Origin: Actinomyces ruminis
GTDB lineage: Bacteria > Actinomycetota > Actinomycetes > Actinomycetales > Actinomycetaceae
Assembly: GCF_002154335.2 (NCBI RefSeq)
Contig: NZ_MTPX02000060.1
Location: forward strand, 1-64,000
DNA: 64,000 bases
Reading direction: 5' to 3'
In this document: piece by piece, positions 1 to 8,445 of the stretch
Layout of the letters: the number at the start of each line of letters is the position of its first letter
Numbering within the stretch: the first letter of the stretch is position 1
Position numbers and translations under genes: made by a program
Notes under the pieces: generated by a model
The model's input: the letters and a program-made list of their open reading frames with translations, nothing else
What the model was told of the DNA's origin: nothing
The model's database searches: none

Positions 1-85
1 CCTGGCGCCGGGCCGCCGCCCCTGCCTGCCACCGCCCGGCCAGGCGCACCTCCAGCCCAGCCACTCATGCGCCGCGCCACCCCGA
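1..85. other. Window edge, no supported gene
   Basis: GC-rich sequence with no reading frame I can assign to a known protein. It may be the tail of a gene that continues outside the window, but nothing supports that here. Confidence 0.3.
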
Positions 86-256
86 GTTTGAACCCCTTAC
101 GTCGGTTTGGACCCCTTACGTCGGTTTGGACCCCTTGCGTCGGTTTGGACCGCCCGCGTCGGTTTGGACCGCCCCAGTTGCACACAACGGCGGTCCAAAC
201 AGGGGACAGCGGTCCAAATAGACTTTCGCGGTCCAAACAGGGGACAACGGTCCAAA
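86..256. repeat. Mirror-symmetric 19-bp repeat array, locus 1
   Basis: The core GTTTGGACC (first copy GTTTGAACC) begins at 86, 105, 124, 143 and 162, exactly 19 bp apart. The reverse complement core GGTCCAAA then begins at 192, 211, 230 and 249, again exactly 19 bp apart. The forward and inverted cores are in register about a centre near 181, so the block could fold into one long interrupted hairpin or cruciform. The 10-11 bases between cores are only partly conserved. It lies beyond the terminator of the minus-strand PTS gene. I do not recognise the element. Confidence 0.85.
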
Positions 257-339
257 CCGCGAAGACCGGCAGCGGGAATCCCCACGACACGCCGCTCTAA
301 AGCACCACGCTCGCACCGATAACCCGAAGCCGCAAAAGA

Positions 340-384
340 GTGCCGGTGGGCGACGCCCCGCAGAGGGGCGTCGCCCACCGGCAC
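340..384 (-). terminator. Intrinsic terminator of the PTS gene
   Basis: A perfect 20-bp stem (340-359 with 365-384) closes a 5-nt loop. Read on the minus strand it is followed by a short T tract (CTCTTTTG). It lies about 37 bases past the stop codon of the PTS gene. Confidence 0.9.
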
Positions 385-420
385 TCGGTCCGACCGGCGT
401 CGTCGGCCGGCCGACACGGC

Positions 421-2463
421 TCAGGCGGTGAGCCGCAGCAGCGGGTCGCCCGGGGCGACCTCGCCGGAGGCGATCGCCTCCACGGAGGCGAAGGCCGCCG
501 TGTTGGTGATCAGCACTGGCGTGGTCAGCGGGTGCCCGGCCTGCTCGACGGCGGCCCGGTCCACGCGCACCAGCTCCTGTCCCGCCGCGACGCGGTCGCC
601 CTGCTTGACCAGGACCTCGAAGCCCTTGCCCTCCATCTCAACCGTGTCCAGGCCGACGTGGATGAGGACCTCGACGCCCGAGTCCAGGTTGATGCCGTAG
701 GCGTGCCCGGACTCGGGTGCCACCACCACGGTTCCGGCCGCAGGGGCGGTGACTACGATCTGCTGCTCGGAGGGTTCGATACCGACGCCCTGGCCGACGG
801 CGCCGCCGGCGAACACCGGGTCGGCGACTTCGGCGAGCGGCACCACGGTGCCGCGCACGGGGGAGACAAGCTCGGTGACCGCGCCCTCAGCCAATGCCGG
901 CTTGGGCTGCTCGGCCTGGGCCTTGACCGCCGCCTCCAGCGCCAGGTCGGCGGCGGTCTCCTCCGGGGAGGCCTCGACCACGCCGCCGGCTGCCGCGAGT
1001 GCTTCGGCCTTCTCCTCGGCGGTGCGGTAGTCGGAGATGAACAGAATGATGAAGGAGGTGAAGAAGGCCGCTGCGATGCCGATCGCGTAAAGGGCCATGG
1101 GGCTGAACACCGGGATGGTCAGCAGCGAGGTGAACGCGAAGGTCTTGGCGTTCACACCGCCGCCCAGACCAATGACCAGACCGCCCACGGCGCAGCCGAC
1201 CAGCATGCGCGGGTAGATGCGCTTGAAGCGCAGGTGAATACCGTACAGGCTCGGCTCGGAGATACCGCCGAACAGGCCGGCCACCAGGGCGCCGAAGGCG
1301 GTCTGCCGCATCTCGTTGTCACGGTCCCGGATGGAGATGGCCAGCACCGCCGCGGTAGCGCCGAAGCAGGCGAAGTTCCAGGCACCCATGGGGCCCTGAA
1401 TGAAGTCGTAGCCCAAGGAGTCGAGGTTGGCCAGCATCAGGGCGTTGAGCGGCCAGTGCAGGCCCAGCGGCACCAGGAACGGATACAACAGCGGGATGAT
1501 GATGGCGAAGACGACCGGTGCGGCGGTATTCAGCGTAGACAGCGCTGTACCCAGGGCCGTACCGAGCCAGATGCCGATGGGGCCGAGGAGGAACGCCGTG
1601 ATCGGCATCATGATCACGAAGGACAGGAAGGGCACGAACACCATCTGCAGGTTCGGGGAGATGATCCGCGTCAGTCCCTTGTACAGCGGCGCCAGGAGCG
1701 CCACCATGATCAACGGCGTGAACACCTGGCCACCGTAGTCGTTGAGCTGCATGGGCAGCCCGAACACTGTGGCGGTGCAGAAGTCCTTGTCGAGGAGAGC
1801 ATTGTGGGTGCAGACCACATTGGTCGTCTTCTCAAGGTTGCTCATGTCGATGAAGTTCGGTGTGAGGAGCGCTGCCATGATGGCCGTGCCCACCCACGGG
1901 TCGATCCGCAGCTTCTTGGAGGCGTTGTAGGCCACCATGATCGGCAGGAAGTAGAACACCGAACGGTACATCGCGTCCACGAAGGCCAGCCAGGCCGGCT
2001 TGACCTCGGCGCGGGTGTCGATGAGCCCGAAGGCCTCGGCCATCGCCTCGCCAGCGATGATCAGGGAGGTGCCCAGCAGCACCGGCAGCAGCGGCCGGAA
2101 GGAGTCGGACAGGTACTCGAAGAATGAGTCCACAAAGGCGTTCTTGCCGCGGGCCTTGGCGCGGGCGGCGGCTTTCACGTCGGCATTGGACTGTGCCGCC
2201 TTGCCGCCCTTCATGGCGGGCAGGTTCATTATCTCGTCGTACACGCCCTGGACGGCACCGCCGATGATGATCTGGTAGCGGTCGCCGGCCTGCGGCACTG
2301 CGCCCATGACCCCGGGGATCTTCTCGACCGTGGCCTTGTCGACCACGGAGGCGTCCTGGAGCTCAAAGCGCAATCGTGTGGCGCAATGGCTGAGGTTGAC
2401 GATGTTCTCGGGGCCGCCTACGGCCTCAAGAATCGCTTCTGGAGCGGATGTGGTAGTTGCCAT
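421..2463 (-). CDS. PTS transporter subunit EIIBCA (glucose/beta-glucoside/sucrose superfamily)
   Basis: A single-chain sugar permease of the phosphotransferase system, about 680 aa, in the cytoplasmic membrane. It takes phosphate from HPr and phosphorylates the sugar during import. The EIIB domain is first, with the phospho-cysteine motif NLSHCATRLRF. A hydrophobic EIIC domain of roughly 350 residues follows. The C-terminal EIIA domain shows both conserved histidines (ESGHAYGI and VLIHVGLDTVEMEGKGF). I chose the ATG at 2463 because the downstream protein starts like EIIB and a purine-rich AAGG lies just upstream; the frame stays open further 5' without homology. Beta-glucosides, sucrose and trehalose are all possible substrates. 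No antiterminator or hydrolase gene adjoins it to decide. Confidence 0.88.
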   Translation of the reverse strand: MATTTSAPEAILEAVGGPENIVNLSHCATRLRFELQDASVVDKATVEKIPGVMGAVPQAGDRYQIIIGGAVQGVYDEIMNLPAMKGGKAAQSNADVKAAARAKARGKNAFVDSFFEYLSDSFRPLLPVLLGTSLIIAGEAMAEAFGLIDTRAEVKPAWLAFVDAMYRSVFYFLPIMVAYNASKKLRIDPWVGTAIMAALLTPNFIDMSNLEKTTNVVCTHNALLDKDFCTATVFGLPMQLNDYGGQVFTPLIMVALLAPLYKGLTRIISPNLQMVFVPFLSFVIMMPITAFLLGPIGIWLGTALGTALSTLNTAAPVVFAIIIPLLYPFLVPLGLHWPLNALMLANLDSLGYDFIQGPMGAWNFACFGATAAVLAISIRDRDNEMRQTAFGALVAGLFGGISEPSLYGIHLRFKRIYPRMLVGCAVGGLVIGLGGGVNAKTFAFTSLLTIPVFSPMALYAIGIAAAFFTSFIILFISDYRTAEEKAEALAAAGGVVEASPEETAADLALEAAVKAQAEQPKPALAEGAVTELVSPVRGTVVPLAEVADPVFAGGAVGQGVGIEPSEQQIVVTAPAAGTVVVAPESGHAYGINLDSGVEVLIHVGLDTVEMEGKGFEVLVKQGDRVAAGQELVRVDRAAVEQAGHPLTTPVLITNTAAFASVEAIASGEVAPGDPLLRLTA

Positions 2464-2830
2464 GTTGACCTTACCGTCGGCCGCCGGCCTCGCCCCGAAG
2501 GGAGGGACCGACGGGCTGGGGTGAAGGGGCCCGGTTGCATAAGACCCCGTGCGCCAGAGTAGCGCCCCTGAAGGTGATCTGGGGCATATTTCCTTGCCCG
2601 ACCGCGCGTCGCTGGGCGACACGCCGAATGCCGCTGGTGAGCGGCTTGTGAGCCCATGACCGTCTGCTGGTGACGGCCCGAGAACTCACCGAAGTCCACC
2701 GGTGAGCTTCGCGGCACCCTCGGCGATCCGTATTCACAGGGGCTCGGCGCCCGGCCCCCGGGGTGGCACAGGCTGGGAGGCGACGGCGACGCCGCCGCCG
2801 TCGTAGCACCCCAATCTGAGGAGACTGATC
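2464..2830. other. Intergenic region between divergent genes
   Basis: 367 bases separating the minus-strand PTS gene from a plus-strand hypothetical gene. It must hold both promoters. I see no convincing -35/-10 pair, antiterminator hairpin or small gene in it. Confidence 0.4.
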
Positions 2831-3576
2831 ATGACCCCGCTTGCATCCACCCCGATCAATGCACCCACTGGGGCCGAGGCGCCGCCGACACCGCGACCCA
2901 CACCGCCTTCGGCGCGCGACAGGGACCAGGAGCCCGGCTTGTACGGGCCACGCGGGTGGACGGTACGCGCCGGCGTGTGGCACGCCCTCGCCGACTGTCG
3001 TGACGAGCTGCGTTCCACCGTGATCCCGGCGCAATTCGCTTCGCCCCCGCCGGCATCATTACCGACGGCACGCCGGAGGATGATTACACGCCCTTCCACG
3101 ACCTGGGTCCGAGCACTGCCAGGCGCCTGCTGGAGATTCTGCCCGCCGAACAACTCGCCGACCGGCAGAATCTCGGCCCCAGCCTGGGCTCCCTCTTGCG
3201 CGCCTGCATTCGCGCCGACGGGCGGGTACGCCTATCGGGCTACGGCATTGGTCCGCAGCGAAAGGATGAACGCGTCAGTGTGGAAGGACTGTGGATCGCC
3301 GACCCCGACCTGCTCGACGCCCTGTTTGAGGTGATCGACGGCCTCGATGACGACGACGAGGACAACGACGATGAAGACTACTGCTGGGCATGTGAGGATC
3401 GCGACCCCTACGACGCCGAGGAACTGGAGGCGTTGGTCGCCCTGGGCCTGCGGGAGGTGTGGTGCTGCGTGGCCGAGCGCTATCAGTTGGACGCTCACGC
3501 CGACCCCGATGAACTCAAGCCTCTACATCGCCACTGGACCCACGGGCCGCTCGGCACCTGGCTGTGGTGGGACTGA
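2831..3576 (+). CDS. Hypothetical protein, frameshifted, with acidic segment
   Basis: I do not recognise this protein. It starts at ATG 2831 after GAGGAG, and the first frame (ending ...WHALADCRDELR) loses protein-like character near 3020-3035. The adjacent frame then carries a credible product (FHRDPGAIRFAPAGIITDG onward) through to the stop at 3576. A single indel near 3030 would join them into a protein of about 248 aa. The C-terminal half has a run of Asp/Glu (DGLDDDDEDNDDEDY), a CWAC pair and a tryptophan-rich end (GTWLWWD). It stands alone between a PTS gene and an ABC-F gene. Confidence 0.55.
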
Positions 3577-3686
3577 TCTTCCCGGGGCGCCGGGCTCGTC
3601 CGCGTCCTGAAGATGTGACGGACAACCGGGGTGGCCGTCGCGCTCCGACGGGTGGGTGACCTCCCCGATGCCCGTACCATGCGGGC

Positions 3687-5345
3687 GTGATCAACGTCCA
3701 GAACCTCACCATGCGCATCGGCGCCCGGCAACTAGTAGCCGACGCCTCCTTTCGGGTGGACAAGGGCATGCGCATCGGACTGGTCGGACGCAACGGGGCA
3801 GGCAAGACCACCATGACCAAGCTCCTGGCCGCCGCCTCGGTGGCGCAGGGCACCAGCCAGGCGGTCGCAGATGCTGACGAGCGCCATGGTCTCGAGGCCG
3901 TCGAGCACGAGGGCCTGATCACCTGCAACGGCTCGGTCGGCTACCTGCCGCAGGACACTCGGGTCGGGGACCTGAACGAGATCACTCGCGACCGGGTCCT
4001 GTCCGCCCGCGGCATCGACGCCCTGCTCGCACGCATTCGCCGGGCCGAGGAGAAGATCGCTACCACCACCGGCAACGCGCAGGCCAAGGCCCTGGACCGC
4101 TACACCCGGATCGACCACGAGTTCACCATGGCGGGCGGCTACGCCGCCGCCAGTGAGGCCGCCCGCATCTGTGCCTCCCTGGGGCTGCCCGACCGGGTGC
4201 TTGACCAGCCGATCGGCACCCTGTCCGGGGGCCAGCGCCGGCGCGTGGAGCTGGCCCGGGTGCTGTTCCAACAGCCCGACACGCTGCTCCTGGACGAGCC
4301 CACCAACCACCTGGACCACGACTCGATCCTGTGGCTGCGCGACCACCTGCGCGCCTACTCGGGCGGCTTCATCGTTATCAGCCACGACGTCGAGCTGCTG
4401 CGCGACACCGTCAACCAGATCATGTATCTGGACGCCGGCCGCGGTGTCCTCGACGTCTACCACCTCGGCTGGGACGCCTACCTCAAGCAGCGCGCCAACG
4501 ATGAGAATCGGCGTCGCCGCGAACGTGCCAACGCCGAGAAGAAGGCGGCGGCACTGCGCGCCCAGGGGGAGAAGATGCGCGCCAAGGCCACCAAGGCGGT
4601 GGCTGCGCAGCAGATGTTCAAGCGTGCCGACCGCCTCATGGCGGGCCTGGAGGCCGAGCGCGCCCAGGAGAAGGTCGCCCACCTGCGCTTCCCCGACCCT
4701 GCGCCCTGCGGCAAAGTGCCGCTGCGCGCGGACGGACTGTCCAAGGCCTACGGCTCGCTGGAGGTGTTCGCCGGCGTCGACCTGGCCATCGACCGCGGCA
4801 GCCGCGTGGTGGTCCTCGGACTCAACGGCGCCGGGAAGACCACGCTCCTGCGCCTGCTCGCAGGCATTGAGCCCCCAGACTCCGGGCAGGTCGTGGCCGG
4901 CACCGGCCTCAAGCTCGGCTACTACGCCCAGGAGCACGAGACCATCGACGATTCGCGCACCGTGGTGGAGAACCTGCGCAGCGCCGCCCCCGGCCTGGAC
5001 GACACCGAGGTGCGCAGCGTGCTGGGCTCCTTCCTGTTCTCCGGTGCGGACGCCGACAAGCCCGCCAGCGTGCTGTCCGGCGGGGAAAAGACCCGACTGG
5101 CCCTGGCCCTGCTGGTGGTCTCCAGCGCCAACGTGCTGCTGCTGGATGAGCCGACCAACAACCTCGATCCCGCCAGCCGGGAGGAGATTCTGCGTGCTCT
5201 GAGCACGTTCGTCGGCGCCGTCGTCCTGGTTACGCACGACGAGGGGGCGGTCAAGGCGCTGGACCCCGATCGGGTACTGCTGCTGCCCGACGGCGACGAG
5301 GACCTGTGGAGCGAGGACTACCTCGAACTGGTCACGCTCGCCTGA
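3687..5345 (+). CDS. ABC-F family ATPase
   Basis: A soluble protein of 552 aa with two ABC cassettes and no membrane segments, typical of ABC-F proteins that act on the ribosome (the Uup/EttA group). Walker A motifs are GRNGAGKTT and LNGAGKTT, and the signatures are LSGGQRRRVELARVLF and LSGGEKTRLALALLV. Walker B LLLDEPTNHLDH is followed by the linker, which is rich in Arg/Lys/Ala (NRRRRERANAEKKAAALRAQ). The GTG at 3687 gives the standard N-terminus MINVQNLTMRIGARQ. It could be a translation factor or an antibiotic-resistance ABC-F; the sequence alone does not separate these. Confidence 0.92.
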   Translation: MINVQNLTMRIGARQLVADASFRVDKGMRIGLVGRNGAGKTTMTKLLAAASVAQGTSQAVADADERHGLEAVEHEGLITCNGSVGYLPQDTRVGDLNEITRDRVLSARGIDALLARIRRAEEKIATTTGNAQAKALDRYTRIDHEFTMAGGYAAASEAARICASLGLPDRVLDQPIGTLSGGQRRRVELARVLFQQPDTLLLDEPTNHLDHDSILWLRDHLRAYSGGFIVISHDVELLRDTVNQIMYLDAGRGVLDVYHLGWDAYLKQRANDENRRRRERANAEKKAAALRAQGEKMRAKATKAVAAQQMFKRADRLMAGLEAERAQEKVAHLRFPDPAPCGKVPLRADGLSKAYGSLEVFAGVDLAIDRGSRVVVLGLNGAGKTTLLRLLAGIEPPDSGQVVAGTGLKLGYYAQEHETIDDSRTVVENLRSAAPGLDDTEVRSVLGSFLFSGADADKPASVLSGGEKTRLALALLVVSSANVLLLDEPTNNLDPASREEILRALSTFVGAVVLVTHDEGAVKALDPDRVLLLPDGDEDLWSEDYLELVTLA

Positions 5346-5481
5346 GACACCCGGCACGGTGAGTGCCATCACGCCCGCCGGTGTTCCTGTTCACCATGCG
5401 GCCCGACGTAGGGTGAGGGGAACATCTCGGACCGTCGGCGTGTTCGCCCCGGTGTAAGGCACCCCTTAGGAGGAGACAGAC

Positions 5482-5876
5482 ATGGCTCAGACCACCGTGA
5501 CCGAGGCTTCCAGCGACACGACCGCTCCCACCCACGAGGTCTTCCTCACCGAGGCCGCCGCGGCCAAGGTCGCCGGCCTGCTGATCCAGGAGGCCGCGAT
5601 GATCTGCGCCTGCGCGTGGCCGTGCAGCCGGGCGGCTGCTCCGGGCTCGTGTACCAACTCTACTTCGACGAGCGTGTCCTGGACGGCGACGCCATCCGCT
5701 CTTTCGCCACCGGCGACGCGGAGTTGGCGTCCGTGGAGGTGGTCGTGGACCGTATGAGCGTGCCTTACCTGAACGGCGCCACCATCGACTTCTCCGACAC
5801 GATCGAGAAGCAGGGGTTCACCATCGACAACCCCAATGCCGTGGGCACCTGCGCCTGCGGTGAGTCCTTCCACTGA
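5482..5876 (+). CDS. erpA: A-type iron-sulfur carrier (ErpA/IscA/HesB family), frameshifted
   Basis: A small Fe-S carrier of about 130 aa that accepts clusters from a scaffold and delivers them to apo-proteins. The frame from ATG 5482 (after AGGAGG) reads MAQTTVTEASSDTTAPTHEV and breaks near 5600. The next frame restores the family, including the cluster-binding cysteines in GGCSGLVYQ and CACGESFH. Restoring one G in GAGGCC (to GAGGGCC) gives the continuous family sequence EGRDDLRLRVAVQPGG. It lies about 30 kb from the SUF operon and would act downstream of it. Confidence 0.85.
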
Positions 5877-6015
5877 GCACACCGGGCGCTGACTGTCCTG
5901 TCCCACGTGCAGCCGGCACACGGGTGTCGGTGCCGTCAAGCGCCGGGGTGGCGCAGCGGACGCACGTTTCCCGCCTCACCCCGTCGCTATTCGCACGCAT
6001 CCGAGGAGTGTTCAA

Positions 6016-7018
6016 TTGCGCCGTGCCGCAACCATCCTGCCCGCTCTGGCTCTGACCGCTTGTCTGACCCTGGTGGGCTGCTCTGATTCGTCCGGGGGAG
6101 CCAGCGCCTCTGCGTCGGCCGAGGCCACCGTCACTCCCTTGAGCAGCGTTGATTGCTCCACGTTGACGATTGACGATGACTCCGACTCCCTGCCCACTCT
6201 CGAAGGGGAGGCTGGATCCGAGCCCACCATCACCTGGGGCGACGGCGACGCACCCGCCAACCTGACCGTCAAGACCCTTGACGCGGGAGACGGCGCCGAG
6301 GTGACCGAGGCTCCATCGTCATCGCCAACTACGCCGGCTGGGAGTGGGGCGCCACCGAGGCCTTCGACTCCTCCTATGCGCGGGGAGAGGCGACGCCGTT
6401 CAGCCTGCAGGGGGTCATCTCCGGCTGGCGTTGCGGGCTGAGCGGGCACCGTGTCGGTGACCGCCTGGAAATCGCCATTCCGGCGGAACTCGGCTACGGT
6501 CAGCCGGCGAGTTCGCCGAACGCTCCGTCCGGCGCCTGGTGTTTGTTGTCGAAATCAGGCATGCGGTAGCGACCTCCGAAGTGACAGAGACTGCCGAGTC
6601 AGCTGCTACGGCATCGAAGGATGCGGTTGCCGATCCCCAGGCGGAACAGGCACTGGCGGATCGTGGCGTAACCGTCTCCGGCGACCTCGGCGCCGCAGCC
6701 ACCGTCTCGGTGGCGGACGACGCTGAAGCGCCTACCGAGCAGGAGACCTTCGTTCTGGCGCGCGGCACGGGGGAACCGGTTGCCGACGGCGACTACGTGT
6801 TGCTACACATGGCCTTTGTCAATTGGGATGACCCGGGTTCCCTGCAGTCCTCCTGGGACGCCGGTGCCGCGCAAGACATGGTGATCTCGGGGAACTCGCC
6901 CGCCGGCGCCTTGATCGATATCCCGGTGGGTTCCCGCGTGGTGTTCCTTATCCCCGGTGACGAATCCCAGGAGACAGTGCCTGCGGCCTTTGTCATGGAC
7001 ATCGCCGCGATTCTGTAG
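6016..7018 (+). CDS. FKBP-type peptidyl-prolyl isomerase lipoprotein, two frameshifts
   Basis: A surface lipoprotein likely to help fold secreted proteins. The N-terminus (TTG start) is a signal peptide with lipobox LVGC, followed by a Ser/Ala-rich linker. An FKBP-like domain (about 6300-6560) is read in another frame: IVIANYAGWEWGATEAFDSS, VISGWRCGLSGHRVGDRLEI, PAELGYGQ. A second, weaker FKBP-like unit ends the protein (YVLLHMAFVNWDDPGS, SRVVFLIPG). Single missing bases near 6312 and 6537 explain the two breaks. A strong terminator follows. Confidence 0.8.
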
Positions 7019-7035
7019 GTGACTCCCAAACGCCT

Positions 7036-7081
7036 GTGGCCCTCCCACACCGAAAGTCGGCGGGGGAGGGCCACTGCTTTT
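7036..7081 (+). terminator. Intrinsic terminator after FKBP gene
   Basis: An 11-bp stem (7036-7046, GTGGCCCTCCC, with 7064-7074) is followed by TGCTTTT. It starts 17 bases after the FKBP stop codon and lies between convergent FKBP and sodA. Confidence 0.8.
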
Positions 7082-7125
7082 GCGTACGGGGCTGGGGCGC
7101 CGCACGTATTCGATTCGGTCAGGCC

Positions 7126-7773
7126 TCAGCGCACGATCAGACCCTCGGCATGGGCGACGGCGTTCGCCAGGCGCTCGGTGACGTCCTCCCAGTTGACGAT
7201 CTGCCAGATGGCCGCCAGGTAGTCGGCCTTGACGTTGAGGTAGTCCAGGTAGAAGGCGTGCTCCCACATGTCGATCTGGAACAGCGGGATGGTCCCCACG
7301 GGTACGTTCCCCTGCTGGTCGGACAGCTGGAAGGTGACCAGCTTGCCGGACAGGGAGTCGTAGGCCAGTACCGCCCAGCCCGAGCCCTGGATGCCCAGCG
7401 CGGCGGCGTTCAGCTGTTGCTTGAGGGCGGCGAAAGAACCGAAGGAGTCCTTGATGGCCTCGGCCAGCTCGCCCTCGGGCTCGCCGCCGCCGTTGGGGGA
7501 GAGGTTCTTCCAGAAGATCGAGTGGTTGATGTGCCCGCCGAGGTTGAAGGCCAGGTTCTTCTCCCACAGGTTGATGGCGGCGAAATCGCCGGTGGCGCGG
7601 GCCGCGGCCAGCTGCTCCAGGGCGGCGTTCGCGCCGGTTACGTAGGCGGCGTGGTGGCGATCGTGGTGGAGCTCCATAATGCGTCCGGAGATGTGCGGTT
7701 CCAGGGCGGCGTAGTCATAGGGGAGCTCGGGCAGCGTGTACTTCGGAGTGTTGATGTCGGTCGGTGCGCTCAT
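7126..7773 (-). CDS. sodA: Superoxide dismutase, Mn/Fe type
   Basis: Converts superoxide to hydrogen peroxide and oxygen in the cytoplasm; 215 aa, normal family length. The metal-ligand motifs are present: the HHDRHH helix near the N-terminus, NHSIFWKNLSPNGGGEP, and DMWEHAFYLDY near the C-terminus. The Gly-rich/Gln stretch (LGIQGSGW) does not let me separate Mn from Fe use. The ATG at 7773 gives the expected start before YTLPELPYDYAALEPHI. It stands alone and is convergent with the FKBP gene. Confidence 0.96.
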   Translation of the reverse strand: MSAPTDINTPKYTLPELPYDYAALEPHISGRIMELHHDRHHAAYVTGANAALEQLAAARATGDFAAINLWEKNLAFNLGGHINHSIFWKNLSPNGGGEPEGELAEAIKDSFGSFAALKQQLNAAALGIQGSGWAVLAYDSLSGKLVTFQLSDQQGNVPVGTIPLFQIDMWEHAFYLDYLNVKADYLAAIWQIVNWEDVTERLANAVAHAEGLIVR

Positions 7774-7961
7774 AGCGTCCTGCCTCGCGGTGTGCGGTTG
7801 TCGATACTGACGTCGCGGTACGCAGCCTCACTCATGGGTGCGACTGAAGTCCTAGACGCAATTCATCGTAGACGGTGATCGATTGGCTTTGAAGAGGGCG
7901 ACGCCGCTTCGCGTCGCGATTACACTGACCGCTAAAGCCCCGTCGTCCACTGGAGGACCGC

Positions 7962-8405
7962 ATGACCGATCAGGCAGCACCCGCCACCCTTGACCTTCTC
8001 GTCTTCTCCGACGACGCCACCGTGCGTCAGCAGGTGATGAACGGCGTTGGCCGCCGTCCCGCCAAGGGGATGCCACTGGTGTCCTGGACCGAGGCCGCTA
8101 CCGCCGAGGGTGTCCGCCTGGCCATGAAGGACCGGCAGCAGGCCGGGCAGGATCCCTTTGCCGCGCTGGTACTGGACGCCGAGACGAAGAAGCTCGGCGG
8201 CATGGGATTGGCGCACGAGCTGTTCACCGAGCTCGAGCAGCGGCCCCCGGTGGTGCTGCTGACCGCCCGCCCCCAGGACGACTGGCTGGCCGCCTGGGCC
8301 AAGGCGGAAGTCGTGGTGCCGCGCCCCCTGGACCCGCTCGGCCTGCAGGAGGGTGTGGCCAAGGCGCTGCGGGCGCGACGCGGCTCCGTGACTCCGGCCG
8401 GCTGA
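7962..8405 (+). CDS. Receiver-like protein of unknown role
   Basis: 147 aa with the outline of a response-regulator receiver domain and no output domain. It has an acidic pair after strand 1 (LLVFSDDATVRQQ), an Asp at the phospho-acceptor position (FAALVLDAETKKLGG) and a Thr after strand 4 (PPVVLLTARPQDD). The conserved Lys of strand 5 is not visible; the site reads VVVPRPLDP. It may therefore be an atypical or non-phosphorylated receiver. No histidine kinase is nearby. SD-like GGAGGA precedes ATG 7962. Confidence 0.6.
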   Translation: MTDQAAPATLDLLVFSDDATVRQQVMNGVGRRPAKGMPLVSWTEAATAEGVRLAMKDRQQAGQDPFAALVLDAETKKLGGMGLAHELFTELEQRPPVVLLTARPQDDWLAAWAKAEVVVPRPLDPLGLQEGVAKALRARRGSVTPAG

Positions 8406-8445
8406 CCGACGGCTGCCAAAGGGGACGCTGCCGAGCCCAGTCGCA

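Noticed and set aside
86..256. CRISPR array
   Set aside because: The unit is only 19 bp with a 7-9-bp core, orientation flips in mid-array, and no cas gene is present.
340..2127. Long plus-strand open frame across the PTS gene
   Set aside because: It is antisense to a clear PTS permease. Its composition (Gly/His/Arg/Asp-rich) is that expected from the opposite strand of high-GC coding DNA.
3732..5372. Long minus-strand open frame opposite the ABC-F gene
   Set aside because: Shadow of a strongly supported ABC-F gene; no family resemblance.
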